Assembly (NCBI GenBank): GCA_949825025.1
Contig: OX463781.1
Location: 45,148,317-45,212,316, forward strand
Reading direction: 5' to 3'
Source of the DNA: Siphlonurus alternatus
Lineage: Eukaryota; Arthropoda; Insecta; Ephemeroptera; Siphlonuridae
DNA: 64,000 bases
Positions 11,490 through 24,492 of this stretch are shown here, piece after piece (position 1 is the stretch's first letter; each line of letters starts with the position of its first letter). A model generated the notes under the pieces. It worked only from the letters and a program-made list of their open reading frames with translations. It ran no database searches and was not told where the DNA came from. Position numbers and translations under genes: made by a program.

Positions 11490-13070
11490 ACGGATCTTGC
11501 AAGTTCCACAACTACTAACGATAGATTCGACGGAATGTGTATAATTAATGTCACCAAAATATTTGAATATCAAAGTATTTTGAGATGACTTTGAGTGTAA
11601 AGATAATTATAATTTAATTGATTATATAAATTATACATTTTTATTCATATATTATAGTCTTTAATGCTACAGAGAGTACAGAGTATAATTAATTGCAATT
11701 AACCAACCATATAATTCAATATAATTATGAATATTATAATTTAAATTGAATTCCTCGTTCTCATGATGATCAATATAGCGCTAACATTTTCTACAGTACA
11801 TGTATGCAGGCTATATTAAATATTAGTGTGTGCAAATTCACATTGAATTTCGTTCTGATGGAGTTGATTACCCACACAAAGAAATTTTATAATCTTCCAA
11901 TTAAGTGACCATCTCTACATTATTGGGGGGGGGGGTCCTAGGTAGCCAGCCTCTCCTCCTCCCTCCCCCCCCTAAAATTTAGCGTCCCTAAATTGATGAT
12001 GATCCCACCACCCTTCTTTCAAATTTAAATGCGCACCAGCTATAATACACTTTTAATAATGACTGAGAATCCAGTATGACACGGTATATGGGTCAGTAGT
12101 TAAAGAGCTACCTTTCCAATGTTTCTACCTTGGGGACAGGTATACCCTAGGATAATCCGCTGGCTCTTTTCTTTCTCTCACCCCCACCTTGTAATCCCAT
12201 CCTTGCCAGTATCAGCAGCAGCAGACCAAAGAGTAGAGGACGTTTTAGCTTCCTCCCTTGAGCAAAAACATCGCAACCCAATACTCCCTCAGCTATATAT
12301 TATATGAGCATATCGAACAAACAAACACAAGCTATCCAAGTAGATATAGCATACAAATAGTATGGGGATGATTTTCAATTTTACGTGTACTATATTTTAT
12401 TATGTATGTCATGTATGATACCTTTAAACTGTATATGTTTTTTTGTATATGTTATAAAATGATATTTGATAGCTTTTACGTTTCTCTCTTTTTTTTTGTG
12501 TGTGTGTGCATGGTGTGACTGCAAGAAGTAAAATAAATTTTATTCATTTTATTGTTGTATGTTGCATGTATATCGATAAAAATTGTAAACATTGAAATTG
12601 TAACATACTTTACATAATAAGCTGGCTTTATTAGCTTTTGCAGTTTATAGGCTGCAGCTAGTTTTTTTTTTATTTATTTGCTTTGTCAATAATTGATATT
12701 ACTTGTTACATTACAGTAGCAATTACAGTAGTATTGTTACCCAGATCAATTATGTTTTTATGTATTGTATACTTTCTCATAATTAATATTTTTCACATAG
12801 AAATTATTAATATATTTATGCGCAAGGGTAAAATATGTTAAAGTCTTCTTTTTTTTTTAATTTCATTTCACTATAGCAAAACATAATAAAATAGTAGTAC
12901 ATGATTAAACACTAACAAATCATATACAATTTTATGATTTTTTTAAAAAAAAAAAGTTAGATTTCCTATAATATTATAGAACCGTTTTATAAATTACAAA
13001 AAATTATTTCCATCGTGAGCATATTTTAACAAGAGAAAATTTCATAATTTCATATTATATTACAGTAATA
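11490..13070. other. AT-rich non-coding DNA with G and C runs
   Basis: A G run lies at about 11925-11935 and a C run at about 11965-11972. A frame at 12119-12307 is C-rich and short (62 codons) with no features. A (GT)n stub is near 12498. No gene is supported. Confidence 0.55.
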
Positions 13071-13082
13071 TTTCTTGTTTAG

Positions 13083-13216
13083 AAACACTGCACCTCTGGG
13101 AAATGCATGCATTCAAAACGTCCACTTGACACGCAGCTCTATGAGTCACCCCCCGGAGGCTTCTGTCCCTGGAGACTCTGCAAGTGTTTGATCGGTCAGC
13201 AAGGGTCAAGTGGACC
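13083..13216 (+). CDS. candidate internal exon, Cys-rich, unknown family
   Basis: The segment is bounded by a strong acceptor (atatttcttgtttag, AG 13081-13082) and a GTGAGA donor (13217). It is open in phase 0 for 44 codons and ends in phase 2. The peptide has five cysteines (positions 3, 8, 28, 33, 35) in a pattern HCTSGKC ... FCPWRLCKC, with Pro-Gly rich spacers (ESPPGG). This resembles a small disulfide-rich extracellular module, but I cannot name the domain. Two other forward frames are also partly open, as expected of a GC-rich patch. The exon contains an exact 11-bp inverted repeat (GTCCACTTGAC / GTCAAGTGGAC). Confidence 0.27.
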
Positions 13217-13219
13217 GTG

Positions 13220-16200
13220 AGAGCCAATTGTTGACCTCTCCATTATAGTATAGCCGAGGGAGTTTACACCAAAATCTCGTCTGCACAATCCTGTGCTTTA
13301 AATATCAGCTGGGTTTATTTGTATGTGTACGAGATTCAAAACAATGATTTTACACAATATTTTGTATTCGCAATCCAGAAAATTGTATATTATAATGTTT
13401 TTCAATGATGCAAGTGATCATTTAAATTTTAAAAAACATGCAAGAAGCGCTTACGTTCTAGGTTGATTATCATACAGTTTTCTGAACTAGAAATTAACTA
13501 TTATAAATATATTATAGTGATGCCTTTAGTTTTTTTAATTAAATAATCTTAATTAGAAATAATTCTGTAATGGATTTTGTTATATACCGTTATACAAATT
13601 TATAAAATTAAAAACTCACCCCTCTCCTTAAATAGCTTCACTAATCAATTATCATCGATCAAAGTTCAAGCATAATGGAGCAATTAAAAAATAAGATTCA
13701 ACGTATCCATGGTTGATGCATGAAAGAGCTTATACATATTCTATATTAAGATCTCTGATGAAACTTATTGCGTTATTTAATATTTTCGTCAAAGTTATTA
13801 ACAAATGTAGATTTAAAAAATAACATGCTTTGTAATATAATAATATTAATTATGAAATAAAATAATTAAACTCTTGCACATTTAATAAAATTTTATATGA
13901 TATACACAAACCTTTATATGACAGCCTGTGATGAAGAATATTTTTAAAATAAATGCCAACGCAGAAAACATGATATTTTGGGTAGTTGTTTTGAGGTTTT
14001 TACCACAAACGGGTCTGTGGTTTGATATTCGCAAAGCAACGATGAATATTATTTCACAGAGGGAATATACGGATCTGCGGTCTCATCAAAACGAAGTTAT
14101 ACCCCGAGTTGTTTCGCAGAGTTAATGTCTTTTCTATGACCCCACAATCGATTTCTGAACCGTCAGAATTTTATTTCAACTTCTCCACACTAAATTTACA
14201 ATAGAAATATGAACGATGTATAATTGCAATTAAACATACACAGCCTTTTGGTATATTTATATCATCAACACTTTACAATATTTAATAACAAGAATTGAAT
14301 ACCACGAGTATATACTATATGAATTGCATATATCGATAAAATTACTTTAATGGAATCACACAAAGTGTACCATTGTACACACACCGCAGTATTATATAAA
14401 TTATTTATTATATAAGACTGCATGACAACTGAATTATAAATACATTTTATTACATAATATTATAAAATTAAAATAGTAATTTAAATTCAAAGCTTATAAA
14501 AATTCTAATAGATCCCAATGGTATATAAAAGAAGTTACATAACACCGTTTGAAAGTAGTAGCTTAATTGTCCAGCAGGGTATTATATCGAGAAATATTAA
14601 CGCCCGGGGGTCAAGTGGGCATTGACACTGACGGAGACTGACCATTGTTCTCCTTCTTATGTCCTGCTGCAGATCACGCTCTCGGGTCACTTGAAATATC
14701 ACGCCGTAACAATTAATTATTGTTACACTACAAGAATGAGTGCAATGATAAAATTACTTTCACTATTGTTGAAATATTCAACAGAGTAGTATTATATCAT
14801 GGTAGCAATAGTTTATTATAATATCTGACCATAAAAAAACTTATATAATATAGTTCATCAAGATACATATAGTTTTATGGTTCACTTTCTCTTAATATAA
14901 TATGAAATTTTCAACCGTATAGACGTGATTTTAGTTCTCAATTAAAGGTTTCATGTACCGCAGTCACCGTATTTATCAATCAACATCTTGACCCTACAGG
15001 TGACAAAATGATTGTTGTTTTAACATTTACTTAGAGACATACCAATTGCAAAGTAATTGCGACATCCAATTGCAAAGTATTAATTGGGCTCGAGATAAGT
15101 TTATTTGTTCAGGATTAAATTTAGCTCGACGGATCAATAAAATCATTTCATTCAATTCAATTTATTATACAATTTTATGATATTTGCAATGTATTGCAAC
15201 AATGACGTAAATAACACTATTTTGGAAATTTTACTTTGACACAATGTATTTTTATGATATTTACACGTATTAAGTTATCTATTATTGTTAATCTTAAATA
15301 AATAATAAATACTTTCTTTGATAGATAAAAGTGATTGAGGCGAGGGGGAAAATCGTACAAAGTCTTATCGACGTTTCCTGTTTCCTTCATTTTTATGATT
15401 TTATACTACCTTTGGGTGGGATATTTCACAAATAACAGATCACTTGGCTCGTATAACGTTGGCTGGCTTGGGAACGGCACAGCTGGATTTATATCAAAGG
15501 CGCGCCTGATTGTCCGCAACACTGCAAGCACCACTGGTCATCCAAAAGCTTGCAAATTATTGTTACATGATTCATATGTATACAATCACTGTAAAAATAA
15601 ACGAGATTTCTTCAGAAATAGCCTGGAAGATAGTAAAAACTGGTATAAACCCTGCAGCATATATAATATATATATATTATACTGTAGTGCACGGTTTCGA
15701 GGCATTCAATGTATTTGCATTGCTTGCATTGGTAAGAAAAAATTGTTCAATGCATGCATTCTATAAAGAGATTTAATATTATGCATAATATTTAACTTAT
15801 TTCTGTGAGTTTCAATATAATATACTGTATATCAGAATATTATACATTTTATACAACATGTAGTTGTCTATACAAATACTAGGAAAAAGTCGTATCATCA
15901 ACGTCGGTATACAACAATACATTGCAAACAATTTGAATACAGTATACTGAACTATAGTATATTATATACACGTGCATGTACAACTTTAGCATACTAATTT
16001 CATGCACTGGTGATACATTTGTACAGTACGTGTCCACCACATATGAGTCATACAATGGTTGTACAAAACAAGGATTGTCCCATGACGTTCACAATAGGTT
16101 ATCAAGACACACCCACACTCTTCATATTACAAAGTGGCTTGTTAATCTCCACGCCTTGGGGTATGCAACCATTTCTACATCATAGTATTGTCACGATAGC

Positions 16201-17330
16201 TAAGCAAAAAAGTCAACTAGATCTGTAACCAAGAATCTGAAGGATATAAGTTTTGCACATCTTATTATGTTTGTCTATCTTATTCAAATTGGAATTTAAA
16301 ATATTTTAGTTGCATATATTAAAAACGAGGAGACTCAAGTGCCCGCAAATTAACATTTTCTGTTAGCTTAGTGTATAAAATAAAAATCCATTAGTTTTTC
16401 ACGGTGGTGTACAAGTGGTATTACAGTATAATTACATTTACGCTGCTTGATACGCAAGATTCAATAAGGGTGCAGCAAAGAAGAAAATATTCTTCCAGCT
16501 GAGGAAATTTCAAGTAAGTATATATCACATGACTTCACATGCACTGAATATCATATTTGAGATATCTTCAACCAACCTTTACATGAGCTGCAAGAATTTA
16601 ACATTCTAAAAATATGACTGAGGTAGCTAGAGCTGTAGCTAACAAATAACGTAACTCGACTGTCTTACGTTAATTGAAGATTTAAAAAATGAACAATAAT
16701 AATTAACGTGCCATGAAACCATTGTATGTAAATTTTAATGAATCCATGATTCTGTTTCTTGACTATTTAATTCAAATGATTTATTATAAGAAATTTTAAT
16801 ACGACTCGTGTCAAGCTTAAATTCGATAGAAGTACAGTACTTTTAAAAAGTTTAAACGGATATGTTGGCTTCCTTCAGTCTTAGAACATTTTTTACCTTC
16901 CAAATTCTGACAGGAAAAAATATAAACTTTCACATCATCAATTTTTCAAATAAAAAGCTGTAATATTTTATTTTTATTTAATTTAAATACAATTTTGAAT
17001 CTTATCACAAATGGGGTTTCACAGCTTGCAGTCAACGATTATATTTTATTATATCATGCATATGGTTAAATTCTATATAAGAGAGGGGTGACAAGGAGAA
17101 ATGTACTTTTGTGTGTGACCCTTCTCGAAGAAGCCATGTAGCTGTAAACTACGGTAATATCCCATTACTATATTCACAGGAGTGGAAAATGAAAGTACGT
17201 AATATATTTCTATCTTCCTTCCTATCATCCCTTCACTTTTCCATCGCGAGTTTTCTCCCTCCTTCGTCTTCTTCTTCTTCTTACAATTGTTGGAAGGAGC
17301 CTAAACGGCTATAATTCCACGTACTGAGTA
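13220..17330. other. AT-rich DNA with one GC-richer patch at 14.6 kb
   Basis: Mostly featureless. At about 14602-14790 a GC-richer patch stays open for about 60 codons on the plus strand and similarly on the minus strand; with both strands open neither is convincing. At 15335-15776 two overlapping forward frames are open but start at non-ATG codons. A frame from an ATG at 16043 to 16228 is ordinary. I support none as a gene. Confidence 0.5.
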
Positions 17331-17339
17331 ACTTGGATC

Positions 17340-17765
17340 AATTGTATAGTTGAACTGTTTTTTGCAGGGTCTTGTAAAGGATAATGGACGAACAATGGAT
17401 AGGATGATTATGGAATGTGGGATGCAAGGTGATGATGGAAGTGGTACCTATATGCCCACCACGTGTTACCGTGGGTGAACCAAAACCACACAAGGAATTG
17501 GTTGGATTTTAGGACATTGGGTTGACGGTGTGGTGTGGGGTGCAATAATGTAGGTTGATGATGCAGGCGACAACATGCAAGGAATGGCAGGAATTTGAAA
17601 GATTCTCAACGTGTCGACTCCTGTGGGCCGACCGAAGAGCAGGGTCAAAGTAGGATTATGTGGATGCGGTGAGGCGAGATGATGATTATGAATCAAATTG
17701 ACTGGGGATAGGAGTATAGAAATCAAGACGATTAATATATAGAATAGGATAGGGATAGTTACCAG
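17340..17765. other. G-over-C strand-asymmetric block
   Basis: For about 420 bp the plus strand is G-rich and C-poor (gatgatggaagtgg, ggtgtggtgtgggg and similar), then the GA-rich tract at 17879 follows. The minus strand is open for 86 codons at 17466-17726, but Pro/Thr/His-rich translation is what a purine-rich complement would give. The asymmetry itself is clear and may mark transcription or an old degenerate tandem repeat. Confidence 0.45.
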
Positions 17766-17824
17766 GAGAGGACAGACAATTTGAGCGGAGAGTCACGTCG
17801 GCGTTGCTCACTCTGGCGCGCCAT
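17763..17824 (-). CDS. candidate minus-strand first coding exon with YY1-type start
   Basis: Reading the minus strand, AATCAAGATGGCGCGCC places an ATG (17822-17824) inside an AAGATGGCG sequence, a strong start context and also a YY1 core-promoter motif. The frame begins MARQSEQRRRDSPLKLS and reaches a donor-like CTG|GTAACT after 62 nt (phase 2), before an in-frame stop. Upstream on the minus strand is a CT/CCCTC-rich tract (17879-17919). Arg-rich, no domain recognised. Start context plus donor is suggestive only. Confidence 0.22.
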
Positions 17825-17878
17825 CTTGATTCTCCCTCCCTCCTTCGTCGTGTCTGTTGTTCTGAGTATCGTCATGAT

Positions 17879-17919
17879 GAGGGAGAGGGAGGGAGAGGGA
17901 GGGAGGGAGAGAGAGAGAG
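17879..17919. repeat. imperfect GA/GGGA microsatellite
   Basis: A purine-only tract of GGGAGA and GA units, about 40 bp. Confidence 0.85.
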
Positions 17920-18089
17920 AGCTCGCCACAGTGCGGCGTGTGCTAAAGCCATATCAGCTGCAGGCAGCCAGCGGCACATGTGAAGTACACACATACGATG
18001 GCCTACAACTGATAGTCTGTAAGGTCAAGTGGCCCAAACCAACCAGATCTTCCTCCTTCTCATCTATAGCATCTCAGTACAGCTCCTGA

Positions 18090-19340
18090 AAAATCATGCA
18101 TAGTAATCTAACAGAACACCACAATATCTTGAAACCCAACCTTATAACATGATACAAAAAACAGGTTTCAGTTAAAAAGTATGTCATAACTGTTTGGGTC
18201 TGAGTGTATCGCAGAAAGGGTGCGATGTTCTCCAACAGTATGCGGTGAGCTCGGGCCCAGCTGACGTGACGAATCACCCCCGCTGCAACTCGCACTATTC
18301 CCACGAGGAGAGAGTGAAAAGTTTTCAAAATACTTTCTTACGACGTATCGAGCTTATATTCATGATCTTTTTCTTCAAACTTTTTCAAGACACCTTTTAT
18401 TATGCATGCATATAAGAAGAAGATAAGCTTTTACTAATTAGATTATCTTATAAATAGGAAAAAGAAAGGGACCAAATTTTTAAATGGTAAAATTTTATAA
18501 AATGAAATATAAAAAAGTTTAAAACACTCAAATTGCAGTGTTATTTTCGTAAGAAAATGTCAAATTACAAGTAGGATTCAAATGCTTGCTTATTTTTCTT
18601 TCAAAAATGGCATTTATTCAAATGCAAGGCAAGTATTAATAAAATAGAATTTATATTTCCTAACTCTGATTTATACAGTATAGAAAATTAAACGGTATTC
18701 AAGTTTTGGATACAAGATTCGTGCCATGTATCAAAGTAATGAGTTTCAAAGAGTTTTTTTTACCCGTGTTAAATTTGCAGGTAAATTTTGTATACCGCTC
18801 TACTCGTGAAGCCGTTTCAAATAGCATCGTATCAAGGAAGGGAGAATAGAAATCCCCCTTTCTTAATTGCTGCAGAAAATTACATTACAAGGGAATTTAC
18901 GGGAGAAGCACCTCACAGCCCGTTCAAAGTGAAATTACAGTTTTAATCGTAATTTTAATTGGTCGTACACCCCAAATTATGTAAATTTAGCTTCTTCCCA
19001 ATCTTAAAAGTCTACGGAGAAAATAATTTAAGGTAAAATATTTTAAATTAGAAAATAGTATTGCTAACTTGTAGTGTCAATTAAATATAAGATCATGTAT
19101 TAAGTAATCCAAAAGTACATTAAATTTACATGTAACTTTGGATTATATATTAAATAATATACATAAATTTAAAAACATTTAGCCAGTTTTTCTAAAAAAA
19201 AAAAAAAAATGACTTCGAAATTCTCGTTCATTAAATGCCAACGCATTTTCATATCTTATATGGCATGACGTTAAAATGAATAGAAGCTTTTATCTGACTT
19301 TAATCCTCTTTTGATATTTTTTTTTCTCTCCAAGCTTAAT
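18090..19340. other. AT-rich non-coding DNA
   Basis: No gene supported. A mildly GC-richer patch at 18190-18320 is open in both directions without features. An A run lies at about 19194-19209. Confidence 0.55.
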
Positions 19341-19357
19341 TTAAATGGTCTGTGCAG

Positions 19358-19454
19358 TTCAAAGAGTTGATTCATAATCTGAAGCATGACGGCCCAGACG
19401 TCTGTCTCAAACTTTTTCCTTACGATAAAAAAGAATCAAGAACTTCGATGACAC
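19358..19454 (+). CDS. candidate internal exon, 97 nt, possible C2-like fragment
   Basis: A polypyrimidine-containing acceptor (TTTTTCTCTCC at 19321-19331, branch-like cttaat, then tgtgcag with AG at 19356-19357) opens onto a coding-like segment that ends at a GTAAGC donor (19455). It starts in phase 0 and ends in phase 1. The peptide (FKELIHNLKHDGPD, then VCLKLFPYDKKESRTS) has a hydrophobic/charged alternation loosely like the 'DPYVKLYLLPD' region of C2 domains, but the key Asp-Pro-Tyr is absent, so the family is a guess. An in-frame stop lies in the upstream intron; the frame downstream of the donor stays open 35 more codons. Confidence 0.3.
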
Positions 19455-19459
19455 GTAAG

Positions 19460-21057
19460 CCACGTTGTCATTTGTCAAAAAATTGTCATACTTTACTCAT
19501 GACGTGGCGAAAGTATTTGAAATATAACATCGTGCTCCATCGTTCAAGTGATAAATGTTATTGAAGTAGAAAGGGAACAAAAACTATCAATGTCGTTTAT
19601 TCTACAAAAATATCAAGTTATTTACGTGTATTTTTGGCATAAAAAAACTCGTTGGAATTTTTTTGTTATTCGACAATGATAAACAAAAAGAAAATAATTA
19701 TTTTAGCTAATATTTTTAGTCACCACCGATGCATGCAGGTATACTGCACTGCTAGACTATAACTGCATAACTCGTCAGAGCTAATTAAATGTTTTATGAA
19801 ACCGTATGAAAAGCCATTGATTAAACAACGTAATTTTAGTATGGAGGTTTCAAGTGAGTGCGCCTCGCGATGCTCATTTGTGTCTCTTAGGTCCACCTTG
19901 TACCTTGTATACTTGAAAATAAAGCAATTTTTTAAACTTTTCTTTCTTATAAATCATATAAAAAATCTAAATTTACATTATCCACTGTATTTTTCAATTT
20001 GGACCAAAGTTCTATTCAGAAATTTTCCCTAAAAAATCTTAATTTTTAGTGAAAAAACGATTTCGCGTTTTTACATTACAGGTTTAGATAAAAAGGTGGG
20101 AACACCGAAAAATCAGCTGAACAGCTGACTTGAAGCCTTTATTATGTTGAGATTATGAAAGGCAAAACAGAATACTTAAAAAAAAAAACGATAAATTTTA
20201 CTTTCATCTATGAAAAAAATACGCCTTATCAGAAAGCAAAGAGTGTAAAATTCATCTTGTTTTGCATGATTTGCTTCTGATGGAATATTATATTTTATGT
20301 AATACATTTAAATATATTTATAAAAAATTTATAAGTTAATTTAAAAATTCGTACCATAAAACCAGATGATGTAAAAAATTCTCATATTCTTCAGCAGACA
20401 TACTGCCACACCTTACTATTCCGTGCAGTCATTCAAATTTCCCATAAAAATAACAATATAGGTGAAGAAAAAGTTGCATACATGTCGGGGGGGGGGGAAC
20501 TTTTATGACAGAAGAAGACAAAATACCAAGAAAGAGTATAAAAATATAAGGTAAGAATTTTTAACCTTTAAAAAAAATTACCTACAATAACTTTTAATGC
20601 ACTGTAATAATTAAGTTCATCATAAGTTACTAATTGAAAGTCATAATTTTTTCATTTCAACAAGTCATTATAATGGGACACTTTAATTAATTTTTTCTCT
20701 CTATTTTAATAATATATAAGTTTTCCTCTCATTTTTTGACGCGTCATAATAAATCGTCCTTCTTTCAAGGTATCTGTCATAATTTTTGAGACCTGGTTGG
20801 CTCTTACAGGTGACCGCAAAGAAGACCCTTCTTCAGCAGGAAACAATAATTCTCTAACCTTTTTAACAGCGCATACCTATCGTGTGCAGAGTTTTTATAA
20901 TTAGGAAAAAATATTTCACATATCATAAAATATACCGGATTTAATTTTATTGATAATTTAATTGTCAATAAGTGTGTATAACTTATTGATGATAGCAACA
21001 ATATTGTATAAAAGCTATGTTAAAATTTTAAATATAACTGTACATTGTATGACCGAA

Positions 21058-21147
<90 letters not shown>

Positions 21148-22050
21148 TTGTAATACAGTCGTTGTATATTATTTTTATGTGAAGACTTTCAACAAATTTT
21201 AATGTCAGTTCTAAAAAAGTTGTTTTTTCTATTTCTATTTTAGGTACAGTAACAAAAAAAATACTTAAAAAAGAATTTTGATGTTATCTAATACTAAATT
21301 TATCCTATATTGAAATTAAATCTATATAAGCATTAGCCTTAAATTTTTATTTAATAGTCTATAATTTTAAACTTACATTGTAAACTGTAAAAAAAAAACA
21401 TGTATACCGGTACCTCAGTACCTAATCGTTTCAATTTGCAAATAGTTTAACAATTAAACTGTATATACTTGTATGTTAATATTGAATCAGATAAGAATAA
21501 TTCTACATTTAAAAGAATGTCATAATAAAGTCAGGCTAATTAATATCTTAGCATCGCGCGGTAAAAGGGAAACATAATTATGGCGTCTCTTGAAAGGAGG
21601 GCCAATGGACCTATTAGGCCGTTGCCACCTGGCTTTTTACCCACCGAGCATCAAACATGAACTATTAATTAGATGAATCTTATTTTTATACAAATTTTAT
21701 AGACTGTATAATATTATTGAAATAATATAATATGTTTTATAAAAATATAAAACTTATAAAGACTGATATTGACGATATTGTATGCATCAAATATTGTAAA
21801 CAGCTGTAGTTTACGTGGGAAAATAATTTATATAAAATTCAGTTGATTTTTAGAATATGGTAATACTTACATTGGCTGGAGCGTCCCGTAGTTAAAATTT
21901 CCTTTAACTTATACGTTTTGAAAAACGTATAAAAAATCCTTATTTTAAAACAACAACACTTCTATGATAATTTGAAAAAAATGCAAACAGAATTTCTGTA
22001 AGTTCACTTTCACCGGGCTCTATTATTTGTCTATAGTTCTCACACACTCT
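19460..22050. other. AT-rich non-coding DNA
   Basis: Nothing supported apart from the AAT microsatellite. A G run lies at about 20488-20497. Two E-box motifs (CAGCTG) are 7 bp apart near 20117-20130. Confidence 0.55.
21062..21144. repeat. (AAT)n microsatellite
   Basis: About 27 uninterrupted AAT/TAA units. The poly-isoleucine frame through it is not a protein. Confidence 0.97.
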
Positions 22051-22059
22051 TCACACTAT

Positions 22060-22474
22060 TGTACAGCACTTGTCATTTAATGATAGCACAATAATAATTA
22101 ATATTTTGCGATACGAAACACTGAGTAATCGAGCAGCGAGATACAGTACGTCTATCTCACAAAAGCCGCTCGGGCAAACTGAGAGAAATTTTTTACTCAG
22201 CGGCGGAAGAGCGAGAATGAATAAGCAGCGCCGCACATCTTTCTCCTCTTGCGGCAGCTTTTGTGTGACTGCAGCGCCTCTACAGGGTGTCTGCGGCAAC
22301 TATCTATTGTCCACGCGGTATTTGGCTGAATTGACCTTCACCAATGTGGGTGTTAAAGCACGCAAACAATGTCACTGTCCAAGGGTTGGAGAGATCTTTC
22401 GGGGGGTTAAAACATCCGGACAATTCTCATTAGGTTTAATGGTATTAGTTGGTTTTCCTTTTCTTTCTCTATAA
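22060..22474. other. GC-richer island with open frames on both strands
   Basis: The plus frame ending at 22474 is open for 134 codons but begins at a non-ATG codon; the minus strand is open for about 80. No domain or splice boundary is persuasive. The island has several CpGs and reads like a promoter or enhancer as much as an exon. The sequence CCCTGTAGAGGCGCTG on the minus strand (near 22270-22285) resembles a CTCF-type site with one base missing. Confidence 0.35.
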
Positions 22475-22479
22475 AGGAA

Positions 22480-24290
22480 AATCCTTTTTTTAGTACTCTT
22501 TGTTTTGGTGCGATAAAGTTAGCAAACTGTAATTGCAGTGTCGTTATCAAACTTAAATATGCTTTCTTCATAAAGGGTTAATTAACAAAAAAATTTATAT
22601 GTTCATGAAAATTCTGTGAAAAGAACTGCAAAGTTGAAGCATAAATCGGTTATTTTAAAAGTTGATGGAGCCTCTCAATTAAAGTAAGGCTCAGTCCTCA
22701 GTCGAACAAGTCTAAAAAGGAAAATCGTATCCCATAGTAGATCATTATTTTAGATATACTTTCCATTTCTTAAATTTTTCTTTTCTTTTCAAAAATATGA
22801 AGTGAAGTAAAGCAATAATTATGAATATCCCAGCTAGCACACATTCAATATATAAATGAAATTATAAATTAGATCTGGCTAGTACCATCTGTTACTTTAA
22901 CTTTTTTTCCATTACACATCCCTTTTTTATCATCAGATTGATAAACTTATAAAACAACCCCCTCTTTTTGCAACACTTCCCTTCTAAAAAACTATCATTG
23001 TATTTTTTTTTATGAAAATAATCTATTAGCGGTATATATATAAGAGAAAAGAGGTGCTAAGCGAAGTGTATAATACAATATAGGGAAGCGAGAAAATAAT
23101 AATGGAAGATACCTCCCTCTGTGGCTCCTCTTTCACATTTCGCACTATGAGGGCATCACGTTGAAAGTATTACCCTTCCCTTATATGTGTGTGATAGCAC
23201 TGATGTTACCGCCGTACATTGCAGCTGACGTAGGGGGGGAGGGGGGAAACACTTAAACGTTTTACCTGTATGGAATGAAAAGAAACATTTAAACCGGTCG
23301 TGTCACAAAAAGTATGATAAGTGTATCAGAAGGTTCAACTATTATTTATATAATATAAAATTATTTTATATTAAGGTTCATTTTTATATTTTAAATTATT
23401 ATAAATTGAACGTATTACTTTGAAATATTTTACTAAATGTTATATAGGGTATATCATGCTCAATAGTGAATGGATTTAAAGTTTCTAAAGATTGGGTGAG
23501 AAAAGATCAGAGAGAGAAAAAAATACCTAACATATAGCAGATTGAACAAAGATTTTGAAGACAAGCTGAGAAGGTATATGGAGAGGATGTTGGTAGTATA
23601 ATATAGGACTTTAGAGTCAATTGTTCAACAGTGTCATCAGATGTGATTGTTTAAAACTATTGTTATAATAATACATTTCAATTTGACTTTCGTGATTCAA
23701 TTATCTGAAGAAGTTTGTTAAATGTTTCCAAATAATCCTCTGGATTTAATTTAATGATGCAGTTTCATTTTGCATCTCAGTAAAATACGATCATACACAA
23801 AAATATTGCACTCTATATGAAAATAAGCTTTATATTTATAGATTTTTTTTTTTGTAATAAATTGTTAATACAGTTCAAAAGTTCGCAGCTAAATCCCTAA
23901 CACGATCTTGTGACTAAAGAGATCTATGTAAGACAAGTTTTGTCCGAGTAAAAGTTTCTGAATAAAATATAGTTATAAAGAGCTTTACACTTAAGCTGTA
24001 TATACCTGGCTGCAGAATACCATGAATTATCTATATCTCCAGCTAGCTTCGCTTTTTATAACCTTCCTCTCGTGCCAACTTTGAAATAAAAAAGACTTAA
24101 AATATAATCAATAATTTTTATTTTTTTGACAAATCGCATTTTGTAAACAAGTAAAAAAAAAATCGAATATTTAATTTTCATTAACATACAGTTATATACG
24201 CACTAAAATTTGTCGTATTTATGACACATTCGATGCTCAATATTATGAAATTTTATCAAGAATTTTCAGTCTTTATTTAATGATTTCTGG
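22480..24290. other. AT-rich non-coding DNA
   Basis: No gene supported. A small GC-richer patch near 23100-23240 ends in a G-rich run (about 23233-23246). Confidence 0.55.
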
Positions 24291-24366
24291 GGGGTGTTTT
24301 GAGAGGAAAGGGGGGGATAAACTATGTCCGGGAGGGGTGGATTGGAGGGGGGGGAGAGAGGGAGGT
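24288..24366. other. G-rich tract, potential G-quadruplex
   Basis: The plus strand carries repeated runs of three to nine G (ggggggg near 24310, ggg/gggg near 24331, and a run of eight G near 24349) within about 75 bp of otherwise AT-rich DNA. Four or more G-runs with short spacers could fold as a quadruplex. Confidence 0.4.
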
Positions 24367-24492
24367 TGGCAAAGTTTGCTAATGAGTAAAACGTCGCTCA
24401 ACGAAGCGGGACAGACAGAAGGGATGTGGAGGATACAAAACTAGGGCTGACTCTCTGGCTGCTGCAGGCAAAGTAAGGTACATCGCGCATGA

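Noticed and set aside
14602..14790. Coding-like frames on both strands
   Set aside because: With both strands open over the same bases and no splice or start signal, neither can be preferred.
22070..22474. 134-codon plus-strand frame
   Set aside because: Starts at TTG, minus strand is equally open, and the translation has no recognisable feature.
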